From the NCBI GenBank assembly GCA_030280995.1, contig JASXTE010000007.1:10011001-10075000 (forward strand): 64,000 nucleotides of DNA, read 5' to 3'. The notes beneath the pieces were generated by a model, which was given only the letters and a program-made list of their open reading frames with translations, had not been told where the DNA came from and made no database searches. The DNA comes from Hemileia vastatrix (taxonomy: Eukaryota; Basidiomycota; Pucciniomycetes; Pucciniales; Zaghouaniaceae). The position numbers were made by a program, and so were the translations under genes. Shown piece by piece: positions 43,501 to 54,967 of this stretch (position 1 is the first letter of the stretch; each line of letters begins with the position of its first letter).

Positions 43501-44182
43501 ACCATTGGCCGAATTTGCTTATAATAACTCGACTCATTCTTCGACACGACAATCTCCCTTCAAAACCATTTATGGACGACATCCTCGATTCAACTCAATT
43601 CATGTAGGAACTAATCATCCTGCGGAACATTATCTTCGAACTATATCACGACTCCAAGAAGAACTTAAAACAAATTTGGAATGAGCGATTCGAAGATACA
43701 AGGAACAGGCCGACAAACATCAACAATCTGCTCCTTCCTTTAAACCAGGCGACAAAGTATGGCTCGATGCACAAAACATCCAAACAACAAGACCATCAAA
43801 GAAACTGGCTGAAAAGCGCTTGGGACCGTTGGAAATTGACTCTGAAGTCTCTAAAACTGCATTTCGACTCAAGTTACCTCCTAAATGGCAGGCGATTCAC
43901 CCTGTTTTCCATGTATCTCTCCTGGAACTGGCTCGAGAAATATACCCGGGCAAGAACCAACCCCCTCCGGAACCGGTCGAAGTAGAAGATCATCTAGAGT
44001 GGGAAGTAAGTCGTATCCTTGATTCAAGAATACGCAAGGGGAAACTTCAATACCTCGTGGAATGGGAAGGCTTCCTCAATGACTCAGACAAAACATCCTG
44101 GGAACCAGCCATCAATGTTTCTAACGCTCCTGAACTCCTAAAATCTTTTCATTCGAAATATCCTTTAAAACCAAAACCTTAA
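40533..44182 (+). pseudogene. pol: pol of element VI: PR-RT-RNase H-IN-chromodomain with three stops
   Basis: A single frame throughout, -1 relative to gag. Protease has CLIDSGASISFVS (near 40670) and ILGHDFL. TAA 41414-41416 lies at the RT entry. RT then has LRLCVDYRKLNTVTKKNAYPVP, MPFGLCNAPSTFQ and YLDD (near 41815). RNase H has ETDASDYAIAGV, HDKELLAIIHCL and ILTDHNALKYF. Integrase has the finger H-X..-H (RHDSPLAGHF) and CYECNRNK, TAA 43112-43114, MDFISQLP, ISDRGSLF and DGETERVNQ, then TGA 43682-43684. It ends with GPLEIDSEVSKTAF and a chromodomain (about 43975-44175; LQYLVEWEGFLNDSDKTSWEP). No frameshifts. The stops are compatible with single C-to-T changes (CAA or CGA), so inactivation may be recent. 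Confidence 0.93.
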
Positions 44183-44841
44183 AATTTCTTTATTTAAAAT
44201 TTTCTTTTCTTTTTCTTTCTTTCTTTAAAATCTAAAACACCTCTTAAATTTCTTAGCCTTGTTTTCTTCTTTCTCTCTTCTTTTCTTTCTATAAAATTTC
44301 CTCCAAAACCAACTAAAATTAAAATCAAAATTAAAATTAAATACAATAAAATAAAATAAAATAAAATCAAAATTAAAACTAAATAAAATAAAATAAATAG
44401 AATAAAACATAAATAATAAAATAAAAATAAATCTCTCTAAATATTTTCTTTCTTTTCTTTTCAATTCTTTAAATACATTCTTTTCTTAAATTTAAAATTC
44501 TCTTTAAAAATTTTTCTTCCAAAAAATTTATTCTCTCTTTAAAAAAAAAAACTTTCTTTCCTTCAAATCATCAAATCTCGTACGACACAACCATTTCCTT
44601 GAACTTAATTTCAACCTCTAAATCTCCCTATAATAATTCTTCGAAACAAATAATTCTTCTTTTCAAATTCTCTTAAAATTCTAAATTCTGTTTTTTTTCT
44701 TTTCTTTCTTCTTCCTCTCTTTTCAACTAAAATTTCTTAAAAAAAAAAAAAAAAAAAAAAAAATTAAAAATCCTCAATTTAACAAACTCATCTCAATCAC
44801 AAAACCGTTTCTTTTCTCTCTCTTTTCTTACATAAAAATTT

Positions 44842-44882
<41 letters not shown>

Positions 44883-45054
44883 AAAACTTCCTTCAATTAA
44901 AAACAACCTTTTTTCTTTCCTTAAAATTCTTCTTTCAAATTCTAAAATTTTTTATTTAAAACTTCTTTTTTTTTTTTTTCTTTTTTTTCTCTTCTTTTTC
45001 TCTCTCTCTCAAATCTTATAAAATTAACAACATTCACCTACAATAAAAAAATAA
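44183..45054 (+). repeat. Pyrimidine-rich low-complexity spacer with long A runs
   Basis: The plus strand is mainly T/C with (AAAAT)n-like blocks near 44330-44430, an A25 run at 44739-44763 and an A29 run at 44852-44880. No gene. It separates convergent pol and the antisense gene and could act as a shared transcript-end region. Confidence 0.8.
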
Positions 45055-46078
45055 TCATAATAAAATAAAATAAAAATAAAATAAAACTAAAATACAATTT
45101 TCTTTCTTTATATCTCCTTTTCTTTTCAAATCTTTTCTTTTAACTTCTCTCGAAACAATCTTTTCATTTTCTCCAAAACTACCCTTATTTCCCTTCCTGC
45201 ATTTCTCAAACACCTCCTCCTCTCCTACCGGAACCACCTCTCCCATCTCCAATAGCTCCTCTGCCACGTCGAAGGAAGCAGCGTCAATAATAGCGTTGAC
45301 CTCCCCACATAGTTCTTCCGCAAACCTTACTCGTCGACCTTGATGAGGTTTCTTCGACCACACCTGGTCCAGGGTGTCTTTGGGCTCTTCAACTACTTCC
45401 ATGGCTGGAGGGTTTGCCTCAGTTGGTATAACCGGCGCAGGCTCCGCAATTGGCTCTTCAAGGTTATTCGATGTCTAAAACAAAACTCATCAGTAACTTC
45501 ATCCTTGAAATAAAACAATTAAAACTTACCTCAAAGATGGGATCAGGCTCCAGAAATAACCTGGGCGCCACTTCGACTTCTACCTCTCTCTCTTCCTCAT
45601 CGTCCTCAATGACCACCCGTCGTTTCTTGGGTGCCCGCCCTGGAACAGGGACTTCATCTTCATCCTCCTCCACCAATTTGTCAACCTCTTCCTCAACACC
45701 TCGCTTTGAACTCGTGGCCTGGGTTACCCAGGTTGAGATCTCGTTGTTCATCTCCTTATCATTTTCCCCCACCGATTGTTCATCTTCGATTGAGACATCC
45801 CAAATGTCTTCGACCACCTCTTTGGTCTTCGGAACTACCCAAAATTTAGTTTTTGTAAATCGTTTTTCGATTTCCGCGTTCTTCGTCAACGCATCGCACG
45901 CCACTCGCCGCCAACGGCAAAACTCACATTTCTGGCGAGGGCCTCGAGTCGCCGTACTTTCGACACAGAAATATTCCATGCTTTCACAAGCCGTGCAAGT
46001 CTGTGAAAACTGTCGTGTGATTATTCCCCCATCCGCTTTAGGGTGTGGAGGCGTGGGTGTGGGAGTAGGGCAGTTCAT
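45055..46078 (-). CDS. Antisense two-exon gene of element VI with Zn2Cys6-spaced cysteines
   Basis: Proposed as complement(join(45055..45474,45530..46078)), 322 residues. ATG 46078 (MNCPTPTPTPP) lies about 110 bp from the 3' LTR, so the promoter probably lies in or beside that LTR on the opposite strand. Near residues 29-61 is a cysteine cluster with spacing C-X2-C-X6-C-X12-C-X2-C-X6-C, which fits the fungal Zn2Cys6 pattern; the second half reads CEFCRWRRVAC. Then follow a mixed segment, an acidic stretch, a basic PKKRRV nuclear-localisation-like motif, and more acidic sequence. A 55-bp intron (45475-45529) has donor GTAAGT, branch TTACTGATG and acceptor TTTTAG, in phase 0. Exon 2 continues in frame (ENPPAMEVVEEPKD-like region, KRKDLKRKGDIKKE) to the stop at 45055. 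Function unknown; a nuclear regulator is an inference. Low complexity in exon 2 weakens the exact end. Confidence 0.65.
45475..45529 (-). other. Intron of the antisense gene in element VI
   Basis: 55 bp, minus strand, GTAAGTTTTA to TTTGTTTTAG, branch CTGAT about 17 bases before the acceptor. Its removal joins two open frames in phase. Confidence 0.65.
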
Positions 46079-46189
46079 TATAAAAAAAAAGTAATTAAGA
46101 GGTGAGGGAAAAAAGTATTAGACAAGGGAAATTAGTGTGGGAAGATGGCTCAAGCTCAACGGAGTTTGCGTTTTTTATACCCGGGCATC

Positions 46190-46963
46190 TGTCACGCGCC
46201 ACGTGACACTCAAGGCAAAATCAACTCATTAAATCAATAATATCGAGTCCTAAATCTATACTCGAAGCGCAGAAAGCAATTCTCCATAGCAACTGCGATT
46301 TTCCTTTGTGTACTTACTATTTAACTGCGCTAGCCTAAACTCTAAATCTAAATTAGTCAATCTCCCAATGGGGTACTTTAGTCCTTTTCAATAAGCAACG
46401 CACAGCGCTAGGTTCAACGAAATAGTACAGTAGTAGTTTTTCATTAAAGTTTTGTTAATTAATTAAAAAGGGGTAAATTGAGCATGGACGGATATTTAGT
46501 GAAGAGGGTCTAAGTGTATGTTAGTAATTGTCAATGGAATGGGAATGCTGCGATGGAAGGGAGGTCAATGTGAGGAGGAACAAAGGATATAAAAGGAGTT
46601 GGGTATTTGGTTCGATATTCCTTAGAATTAAATTATAATATCGTATTTACATTAATAGTGGTAAATCCTTAAAAGTTAAATCATTGTTATTGTATCTTTC
46701 TTTTACATCCTCAAATATTCATTTCTAAATCCTAAATCTTTGATTATTGAGTTACCAACCCTTCGTGAGATTTTAAGAATTATTATTACCTTGGAACTAG
46801 TTTATAATTCTTCTTGATCGAACCTCGAACCTATAGCTATTACTTCGAGTGACCTTCGAATCATTTCCTCGAATCATTCCTCCGTGCTTCGAAGAAGTTT
46901 CTAAAATCCCTCATCTCACTTTCAGGAACATCCTTGACCTTGTGCGTAGGTCGTCCGGTGACA
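46190..46963 (+). repeat. 3' LTR of element VI
   Basis: 774 bp, TGTCACGC...GTGACA, followed by the second TSD copy CCCTC. Confidence 0.95.
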
Positions 46964-46968
46964 CCCTC

Positions 46969-49470
46969 TATTAAAGCTGCAGGAATTGGATTTGGCTTTT
47001 TCTGTTGTGGTTTGTTTCATAAAACAGGAATCTTGTAAGGCTCCCCATAAGAGTGCTTCAACACACCTCTTTCCTCCTCTACAAAAGCAATGTCCTTCTC
47101 CCTTTTTACAATCTCATCCAACAAAAACTTCTTCTCTTCACCTGATAACCAATCTTCAGGTGAAAAATTAACAACACCCAATCTATCAAAGTTAATTCTT
47201 GATGTTTATGAAAATTTAGGCAGGCTTTTGACTAGAGGACTGTCATAAAAATCTTTTGTTAAAATTTCCCTCTTTATAGGTGGTTTTAATTCAGCTGATA
47301 GTGGTTCATTATTTGGTCTGACCTTATTAGATACCTTATTATATCTTGGTGCATTGACTTCCACTTTGACTTGAAAAATAAGATCTCTTTTTTATTTACC
47401 ATTAAATAAATTTTAATCAAAATTCTCCTCATCATCAGAGTCCAAAAAAAGATAAATTGAAACTAATTATTATTAATATTTTTAAAATTTTTATCCCCTT
47501 TATTTTCATCTAATTTTACACCAAATTTTACATCATCATAACCACAATCCTCCACCATAGAATCCCCAGTGAGTAAAGTTGGAAGTTTAACCACCTTCTG
47601 GATGACAGAAACAGAATTTTCACATTTTTTTTCTGTGAATTAATTATACTAAGATTTTTCTTTTGATTTTTTTGAGTTAATTGCAGTTTAACCTCTTGCA
47701 GGAGGCTAGATACTATACCCCCAGAATGAATGTCACTAATATCCACCATTTTAACCAAATTATTATTTGAATTTTTATCCAACAAAATACATCCCATCTT
47801 TCCTCTTGAACCATTTTTAAAATTTATATACTAGTTTGATAAAGATAAAATACATATAGAAAAATCCATCACATATTTGCAAACCAATGAAATTTAAAAA
47901 GAATATAATTGAGAATCCACTTGAATTATCCCCAAGTGAGTTGACCTATTTCAATCCTGGATCTCTTTTTGAGAAGAGATTACAAAATTAGAGCAATAAG
48001 CTGTCACTACCCCAAAAAATGAAGGTCTGCATAAAATACTTGAATGCAATAAAAGAATCTAAAAAGAATAAATTTAAAAACAAATAAAATTCCAATAAAC
48101 TTTAAAGGTTGTTTATCTTCTTTTCAGAGGATTCATATTCTTGATATCCCCTGGTAGAAGCCCATAAATTTACCCCAAGGGCACTTCCACCAATGCCTAA
48201 TTCCACCAAAACCAAACTCTAGAAGTTGTCCTACCAAAGGAAAAAATAATAACACACCTTTTTCCAAATTATAGGTGAATACAAATCATTCACCCCATCA
48301 TCCGATGCTTCTGCACTACTTATTAATGCAGGGAAAATCATATCCTCTTCAACAATCTCCTCCTGTGATTGAAACAAATCCTCTAAATATATACCATATC
48401 AACCATAAAAATCTTCCTTCAAATCCAAAATTTCTTCATCATTAATAATTATATTTTCATCTACAGAGATCTCTTATTTTTTATCAAAATCATCTTTTAA
48501 AACAGTATCATCAGGTTGGTCATATTCTTGAGGAACAGCAAAATCCTCTACACTTTTATCAAATTCATCTTGACTTTCCAAAGTGTCTTCCTCAGAGTTC
48601 AAATCATCACCAATCAGAGAGTCCAAATGAACCAAAACAGCCTTCTTTACAACTTCCATAGATGTAATTGTATTCTCCCCAGTTTTGATGGTCCTCATCA
48701 AATTAGAATTTAAAAGAAATTCCTAAAAAACCTCTTTAAAATTATCCCCTATATCATTCCAAAACACATAGTTTGATTCATCTACATGACATAAAATTTC
48801 ATAATCTAAAAGAGAATCCAAAACATCCTAAAATTCAACCATATACTGATAATACTAACCAAGAGATTTTACACCACCTTTGAATTCCCATTTTCCAAAT
48901 AAATCCTTCAGATCCTGCAATGAATTAACCTTTAGCCATCTTTTAGCAATCTCTGTCTTAACCTTCTTTCAATCTTGTCCTTTATAGCCTTCCATATTAA
49001 TAAATTCTTTTTCCACTTTTATATACACAATGAAAAACTTAATCTTCTTCACCATATTCAAAGGTAAATCACCATCAATCTCAGAAGTAAATTCATACCT
49101 ATATAAGAATCAATCCAAATAATCACCATAAAACTTGGCCCATCCCAAGATACAATCCTTACTGATGCACTAATAGCTACACCAGCAGCTTAAAAACCAA
49201 ATACAGAAGCACCAGACATCATAAAGACTAGAGATAAACATAAAAAGAATGAATCCAATAAGAGCTTCTTTCAGGGTAGGAAAGCCCAATAATAAAGTAA
49301 GTTTGTTGAAAGCCAGAGAATTTGAACCCCATGTTGGACTCCACCAATGTAGAAAAACTCAAAAGGGGAAAAGAGTGGCAAACTACCATCAGGTTCAGTT
49401 CACATACTGAATTGATTCACAAAAAACTCTACCCAATTTCTGGTTGCCATTTTTTTCCTGAATCCAAGGG
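46969..49470 (-). pseudogene. Element VII: gag and pre-RT region, decayed (right piece)
   Basis: Minus strand. Next to element VI the sequence reads DRLGVVNFSPEDWLSGEEKKFLLDEIVKREKDIAFVEEERGVLKHSYG and EPYKIPV, the segment that precedes RT in the same fungal Gypsy lineage as 37867-38502. Farther right are LPTLLTGDSMVEDCGYDDVKFGVKL (47500-47590), acidic segments (48470-48700) and a gag-like DLKDLFGKWEFKGGVKSLG (near 48870). A possible gag start MATRNWVEFF lies near 49455. Stops and frameshifts are many. No intact protease motif was seen. Confidence 0.65.
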
Positions 49471-50128
49471 TGTTAGATAAACCTGGGAAAACTCTGTCCA
49501 TTTAAGTAAATATTGAGCTCACAATTAACAAGGATAACTTGTCTACTTGATAATAAAATGACTTTTTGGCCAGTTTTTTTTAAGGTTTTGAGATGTTATA
49601 ATTGGTATTCTTAAGTTAATTTAAAGAAATACAACAAAAAGTTGTACCAGTGAAAAGTTATTTAAGTGATTGGATTTAAATATTTTTATAAAGTTTTTAT
49701 TTTTATGAACAGATATTAAAATTAATTCCCTGGAGTTGATACCTTTCCAATGATACCCTATTAGTGTATGTTTATTTGTTGTACTGTAAAATATTTGAAG
49801 TGTTAAGTAAAATGTTATATTTTTAAGGGTATTACAAATTGTAGAAATTTTATGTTAAAATTTTGTTTTTATGCAATATATTGAATTATTAAACTGTCTG
49901 TTTTTGATTCTTAAGCCTTTAAATGCATATTCTATTCATGTGACCCCTTTTTCACACAGGAGCTTGTGCAGAGATTCCCAGAGCTCATATGGAGTTTGTC
50001 TGGACTTTTCTGGAGCTTGTACCAATTTCAGGACTCAATTAGAACCTTAAAACCTAATTTTTTAAAAAAATGAGAGATAATAGGGCTACATCTTAAGAGA
50101 ATTTTATCCAAGTTTAGTAGCCTGCACA
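49471..50128 (-). repeat. Possible 5' LTR of element VII
   Basis: Runs TGTTAGATAA to AGTAGCCTGCACA (658 bp). On the minus strand the inner edge is followed by CCCTTGGATTCAGG, which fits a PBS (TGGATTCAGG), and then by the gag start. No second copy is in the window, so this is tentative. Confidence 0.4.
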
Positions 50129-51790
50129 GCTCTATTCACTGAGCTAAAAATCATTAAAGTTAAGTAAATCAACAAAAATTAAAAATAATTGAATATAAAA
50201 TATATTTATTATAGTAAAAATTTGCATAAAATTTCTAAAGGTTCTTGAGCTGCCTAAATTTAATTTACATAGAATTTTAAGACTATAATAATGTTACTTA
50301 AATTTGAATTAATTATTTTATCTTGATGCACTTATTAGACAAATTTTCACCATAAAACCAACCATTTTCTTTGTAATAAACTTATTTTGAAATTAAAAAA
50401 CCCTTTAAATATTCACAATAAATGTCTCAAAATAAATTTAAAGAATATTTTAGTGCTTTAACAAGCTTTAGACCTCCACACCAGATATTGGCTTACAATT
50501 TTTTACTACAACTAAATGTGTCCTGAAACAGGGTTTGGTGTCACTGCACACCCCTTTCATCTTTTTTTCTCTTTTTTTACTTTTTTCATTTTCTTTTGTA
50601 CCTGAGTTTTTAAAATTTTCTGTCCCTTGGTAAATTTTTATTTTCTATCAAATATCCTTAACTTAAAAATGTTTTCTGTGCACAATTTTTTACTCACAAT
50701 TTTTTATTCTCTCATTATCTTCCTTTTTTTTCTTTTTCAAAATTCTTTTTTTTCAACTTTCACTTCATCTTTTCAAACAACTAATAGAACTAAATATATA
50801 TATATATAGATAAAAGGAGATTGGGAACAGGAAATGGAAAAGGGGAAAGTAGAGTGAGGGAGTGGGATAGGGGGAGGTACAGGAGAGGCAGAAAGAGGGG
50901 GAGTGAGAGGAGGGCAAGTAGGAGAAGGGAGAGTGAGAGGAGAGTGAGTGAGAGGAGATAGATTGAGAGGGGGAGTAAGAAGGAAAATTTTGAAAGTCCC
51001 CACACTTCCTTCATGTTCAACTACTCATTGATCCATAAGTCTAACACATTTCAAGCCTGTTTGAGCAAACAGGAACATTGAACCCTTTTTTCTGAGCATC
51101 TTCTAACCACTTTCCTACTAGTTCAAAACTTGGCTTGAATAGTTTTGAACAAGCTCTTTCTCCCCTTTTAGATTATCAACTATTTCTCATAGTTTTGATA
51201 AAATTGTTTTTTCCCCTTGGAAATGAATGGATTTATGAATAAACATTAAAAGGGTTAATTAGTTACTATTCCTAGCATTCAACAATAAAAGAAACATAAG
51301 TATTTCTTTTAATTGTGAAAAATGTTAATGAAGTACTTATGCTGCTTTAATTTTCAAATAAATGACATTGATTGAAAAATTTGTCTTTCCAGTTTTAAAC
51401 AATTCAAAAGGAAAGTTAGATTTCATATGAATTTTATATTAGAATTAAGTGAATATTAGATGCATAACAAGTTTTCATTATGTATTTCTAAGAATAATCA
51501 ATAAATATCAATAATGAATATTCAATATTATTTCATTATTCATACTCCAAATAGATGCTTTCTGGATATTCAATATCAGTGCATAATGAATACTCAACAT
51601 GGATAGATAATGTGTTATTCATAATGCACATTGTTTATTTTTATTATATATAGAATAATGCCTAATGCATAATTCATATTCATATCATATTGCATATTGA
51701 ATACATACATTAGATTTTGAATATTACTATGCAATATTTTATTCAATATGGATGATTGATCAACTTGTTTTTAATGTAGGTTTGAGTGAG
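50129..51790. other. AT-rich non-coding region with a GA microsatellite-like tract
   Basis: No supported gene. The pyrimidine-rich stretch 50550-50780 is followed by (AT)n near 50794-50807 and a purine-only tract 50810-50990 of GGGAGTGAGAGG-like units. Open frames on the minus strand over that tract are simple-sequence artefacts. 51440-51760 is rich in 'ATTCAATAT' and 'AATGCATAAT' words. Confidence 0.5.
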
Positions 51791-52480
51791 TGTCATGCAT
51801 TATGTGACACATGATCTATTTAAAGTGCAGAAAGAAACCTTTATGTGAATCAATATGGGATAAGAATTTAAATAATTTATTGATTGTTTTTTTGATTAGT
51901 GTATTGTGTATGGATTATTTTAGGTTAGTGTAGATTGATCAGGGTATATTGTTATTGATTGGGGTCATTGTTTGGGGAAAACAATATTGGGATAAGTATG
52001 TTTAATTAATTAGTCTCCTATTAAAATTATTGTGCCTCTACATTTGGTTATGTCAATACACTGTATAGTCTACTACTTAGGTTATTAAATGAATCTTCCT
52101 TAAAAGAAACCAACTAAGGATGGTTAGAAGATGAATTAAATGGTCAAAGCTTCGTTTGATTTCAGGTATATAATAAAAGATTATTTACTTCATATTTCTT
52201 ACAATTAAATTATCATACATTTACTCTTCATTTCTTAGTTGCCTTTTCTTTTATTTTAAAATAATTATTTCAGTTGTTTCTACTAAGTTCAAAACCCTTA
52301 CTTGAGTGTTTCCCTATTGCTTCAACCAAACTACTCATTAGTCTTCCTGTGGCTACTATTAGTTTTTAAGCACCCTTCAAGTTCCCTATCAAACTAACCT
52401 TAGGATAGCTCAACTAGAAATCTCAAAGGATTCCTCTAGAGAAAGCCTCTTCACTCTTATTTCCTTTGAGCTCACTTAGC
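51791..52480. repeat. Very diverged LTR related to element VI (tentative)
   Basis: It starts TGTCATGCATTATGTGACAC, resembling the palindromic LTR start of VI with CG lost. Near 51826 it has GTGCAGAAAGAAACC (VI: CACAGAAAGAAATTC) and near 52200 ACAATTAAATTATCATACATTTAC (VI: AGAATTAAATTATAATATCG). The middle does not align by eye and the end is not clear. Confidence 0.35.
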
Positions 52481-52493
52481 TAAAGTGCATAAG

Positions 52494-53268
52494 TATCACA
52501 CACCACATGACACTCAAAGTAAATTTCAACCCTTTTAGTCCATAATCCAGTACACAAATCCATATGTGAAGTAAAGAAGCAACATCTACATTGCAAGTGC
52601 ATTTCCCTTTGTGTGCCTTGATTTGACTGCACTAGCAATTGCACTATATAAAACTTAAATCTAAATTAGTCAATCATATGCTTATACTTTTCAAATTTAA
52701 GCAAATTTGTGGCATATTAGTGCAATGGACAATGGTATATTCTAAATGTGGGTTATTGAGTATCTGAGGGTTATTAAGGATCTGTGAGTAGTAATAGGAG
52801 TAAATTTAAAGGATCTATGGGTTATATCTAAGGTTCAGTGATAAAGTAATGATGGTTTATTAAAGAGGTCCATGAGAGGTGGAGTTATCTATGTAATTGG
52901 GTGAATTTGGTTTGACATTCCTTTGAATTAAATTATAATATTTTAGTGATATTAGTTGAAATTATATAAGACTATTATTGTAACCTACCTTTCTTAATAA
53001 TCAATTTTATTCAAATCTTAAACTTCTAAACCTTTCTTTGATTGTTAAGTTCCAACCCTTCATGAGATTAGCCTGAATAATCAGTGTCACTTTGAATTTA
53101 TATTAGTATTCACCTTGAATCTTTCAAAAATTAGTTTAATTTCTCTTTGAAATATCTTTTAAAAACTTCCTTGAAAAAGTCTTCAATTAATTTTCCAATC
53201 TCACTTACTCAGGAACACCCTCAACCTTGCGCATAGGCCATCCAGAAAAAATAGGCCATCCAGTGACA
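52494..53268 (+). repeat. Solo LTR of the element VI family, diverged
   Basis: It begins TATCACACACCACATGACAC and ends ATCCAGTGACA. It is co-linear with the VI LTR over its whole length (for example CTAAATTAGTCAATC near 52660 and GAATTAAATTATAATAT near 52923), with most CpG positions changed to TG or CA. Near 53243-53268 a short duplication of ATAGGCCATCCAG occurs. Flanks ATAAG (52489-52493) and GTAGG (53269-53273) differ at two positions and could be a worn TSD. Confidence 0.75.
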
Positions 53269-53669
53269 GTAGGCTTTAATCTATGACTAAATCTATTTTC
53301 ATCTGGTTTTCAAGATGTTTATAGAGTGTGAATAACTCAGGTAATAAGATTTTACACATTAGAGTTCTGTTAGTAAGTAATAATGGTCATAGGTAAAAAG
53401 TAGGTTAAGGGTGCAGCAAAGCCCATATGTAGATAGTTTGTATGCTGTACCTGGTTAGTATCTATCTCTTCTGGAGTAGAGACCAAAAAGAAAGACCTGG
53501 TCTAGATTGGGTTATAGTTATAAAGGTTGGTATAAGTATTCATATCTCTTCTGGAGTAGAGACTAATAAGATTGACCTGGTCTATATTACCTTATGGTTA
53601 TACAAGTACAACTAAATTGTAAGGCTGAGCTCAGGTACAGAGACATGAATATCTTGATAAGACAGTTTT
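53269..53669. other. Spacer with a two-copy direct repeat
   Basis: No gene. ATCTCTTCTGGAGTAGAGAC recurs near 53463 and 53542, each followed by GACCTGGTCTA about 15 bases on, a duplicated unit of about 79 bp. Confidence 0.6.
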
Positions 53670-54952
53670 TGTCAGCCAGGCTATCTCAGGAGCCCAGTAA
53701 ATTGTTATAAAAATTTATTGGAATCATAAAAGGGAATAACATTATGTTTTTTATATATTTAAAGTAAAATATTTTATTGTATAATAAAATTATATAAATA
53801 TCTTATAAATAAGTAAAATAATTATTATATTAATTTTATCATTAAGAAAATTATTTATTACATAAAAATATATTATATTCTATAAAATCATGGCACATTT
53901 TTATGTATTTAATATTTATGAATTAATAACTAATTATTTAAAAATATATATTATAAGTTTAATGATAAATTTAACTTATAATGTAATTAAAATTTAATAA
54001 GTAAAATTTATATATTAACTACAACTTGTCAAATATTATTATCAATAAATATTGGATGCTTTTTTTTGACCCTTAACTGTGTCAGAAAAATTATTAAATA
54101 AATTAAAACCCTTATTCAATAAAATGGTATTCAAATTCTCGCTTTAAATTAGAAATATTATTAAATTAATTATTTGCTTCAATTAAAATAGTTACTAAAT
54201 TAATTAAATAGTTAAAACAATTAATTATTTTTTTCTTCATACTGGGTTAAATTGATTACATGAATTTGGGCATGCAAATAATTTTATTTGTTTTAATTAA
54301 ACCCTTTACATCTTACTGTAATACCTGTTTAGGATTTTTTTTCTCACAGTTATTATGTTTCATACTCAATTAGTTCCTCATTATATTAATTAATTATTTT
54401 GGGAATTTATGGTGGGAAAAATATTTACTTACTCACAGGTTTAGTTTATTGTTTCATATTTTTCTCTTAATCTCTATGCTTTAATTATTCTTTTTGTTTT
54501 CTTGTTTTGCACTATTATTCTTTTGTATATACACAATTATGGCGCTTCAGAGGTCCCCTTGCCTATAAAAAGGCCTTGGTTGTCCCATTTAGCTGCCATC
54601 ACTTACATTACTTACATATTTAATTACTATTAATATTATTTTTTGACGCTACAAGTCTAATAAAAAATAATATATATAATAATTCAAGGTTGCTTTAAGT
54701 ATATTAGTAATTGCAATTGATATTTAAGCAGAAATAAATTTACTTACTTTATTATAATTCTCTATTAAACCAGTGTCTCGTGTTGTGTCTATACTCCCAT
54801 TTATTGTTGTTGCATTCTTCTTTAAATAAAACTTTATACTTCTTTCTTTTTTTTATTTCTTTTAATTTTGTTATTCCCTTTTATTTACCTCTTCTCCTTC
54901 TTCCTCATTTCCTCTTCTTCTTCTTCTCCTTCTTCTAGATGACTGGCCAACA
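53670..54952 (+). repeat. 5' LTR of element VIII
   Basis: TGTCAGCCAGGCTATC to ACTGGCCAACA, 1283 bp. Its first 850 bp match 63149-64000. A CTTCTTCCTC simple-sequence run lies just before its end. Confidence 0.93.
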
Positions 54953-54954
54953 AC

Positions 54955-54967
54955 TGGGGGCCTTTTT
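54955..54967 (+). promoter_or_regulatory. Primer binding site of element VIII
   Basis: TGGGGGCCTTTTT, two bases after the LTR end; matches element I for the first 11 bases. Confidence 0.65.

Larger units (their letters stand above)
38503..46963 (+). mobile_element. Element VI: complete plus-strand Gypsy chromovirus with antisense gene
   Basis: Total 8461 bp. LTRs of 774 bp each (38503-39276 and 46190-46963) with a perfect TSD CCCTC (38498-38502, 46964-46968). Order: LTR, short leader, gag, -1 slippery site, pol, low-complexity spacer, antisense gene, LTR. LTR start TGTCACGCGCCACGTGACA is itself palindromic. The internal sequence is richer in CpG (often as TCGA) than its neighbours. No convincing PBS or PPT was found at the expected positions. 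It interrupts element VII. Confidence 0.95.

Noticed and set aside
44225..44464. Minus-strand 79-codon ORF in the spacer of element VI
   Set aside because: K/F/N-rich translation of low-complexity A/T repeats without motif or splice support.
45450..46094. Plus-strand 214-codon ORF
   Set aside because: It is the mirror of the antisense gene; the minus strand has cysteine spacing, a coherent intron and an in-phase second exon, whereas the plus strand gives S/T-rich low complexity.
50773..51020. Minus-strand P/L/S-rich ORFs
   Set aside because: They arise from a GA-rich simple-sequence tract.
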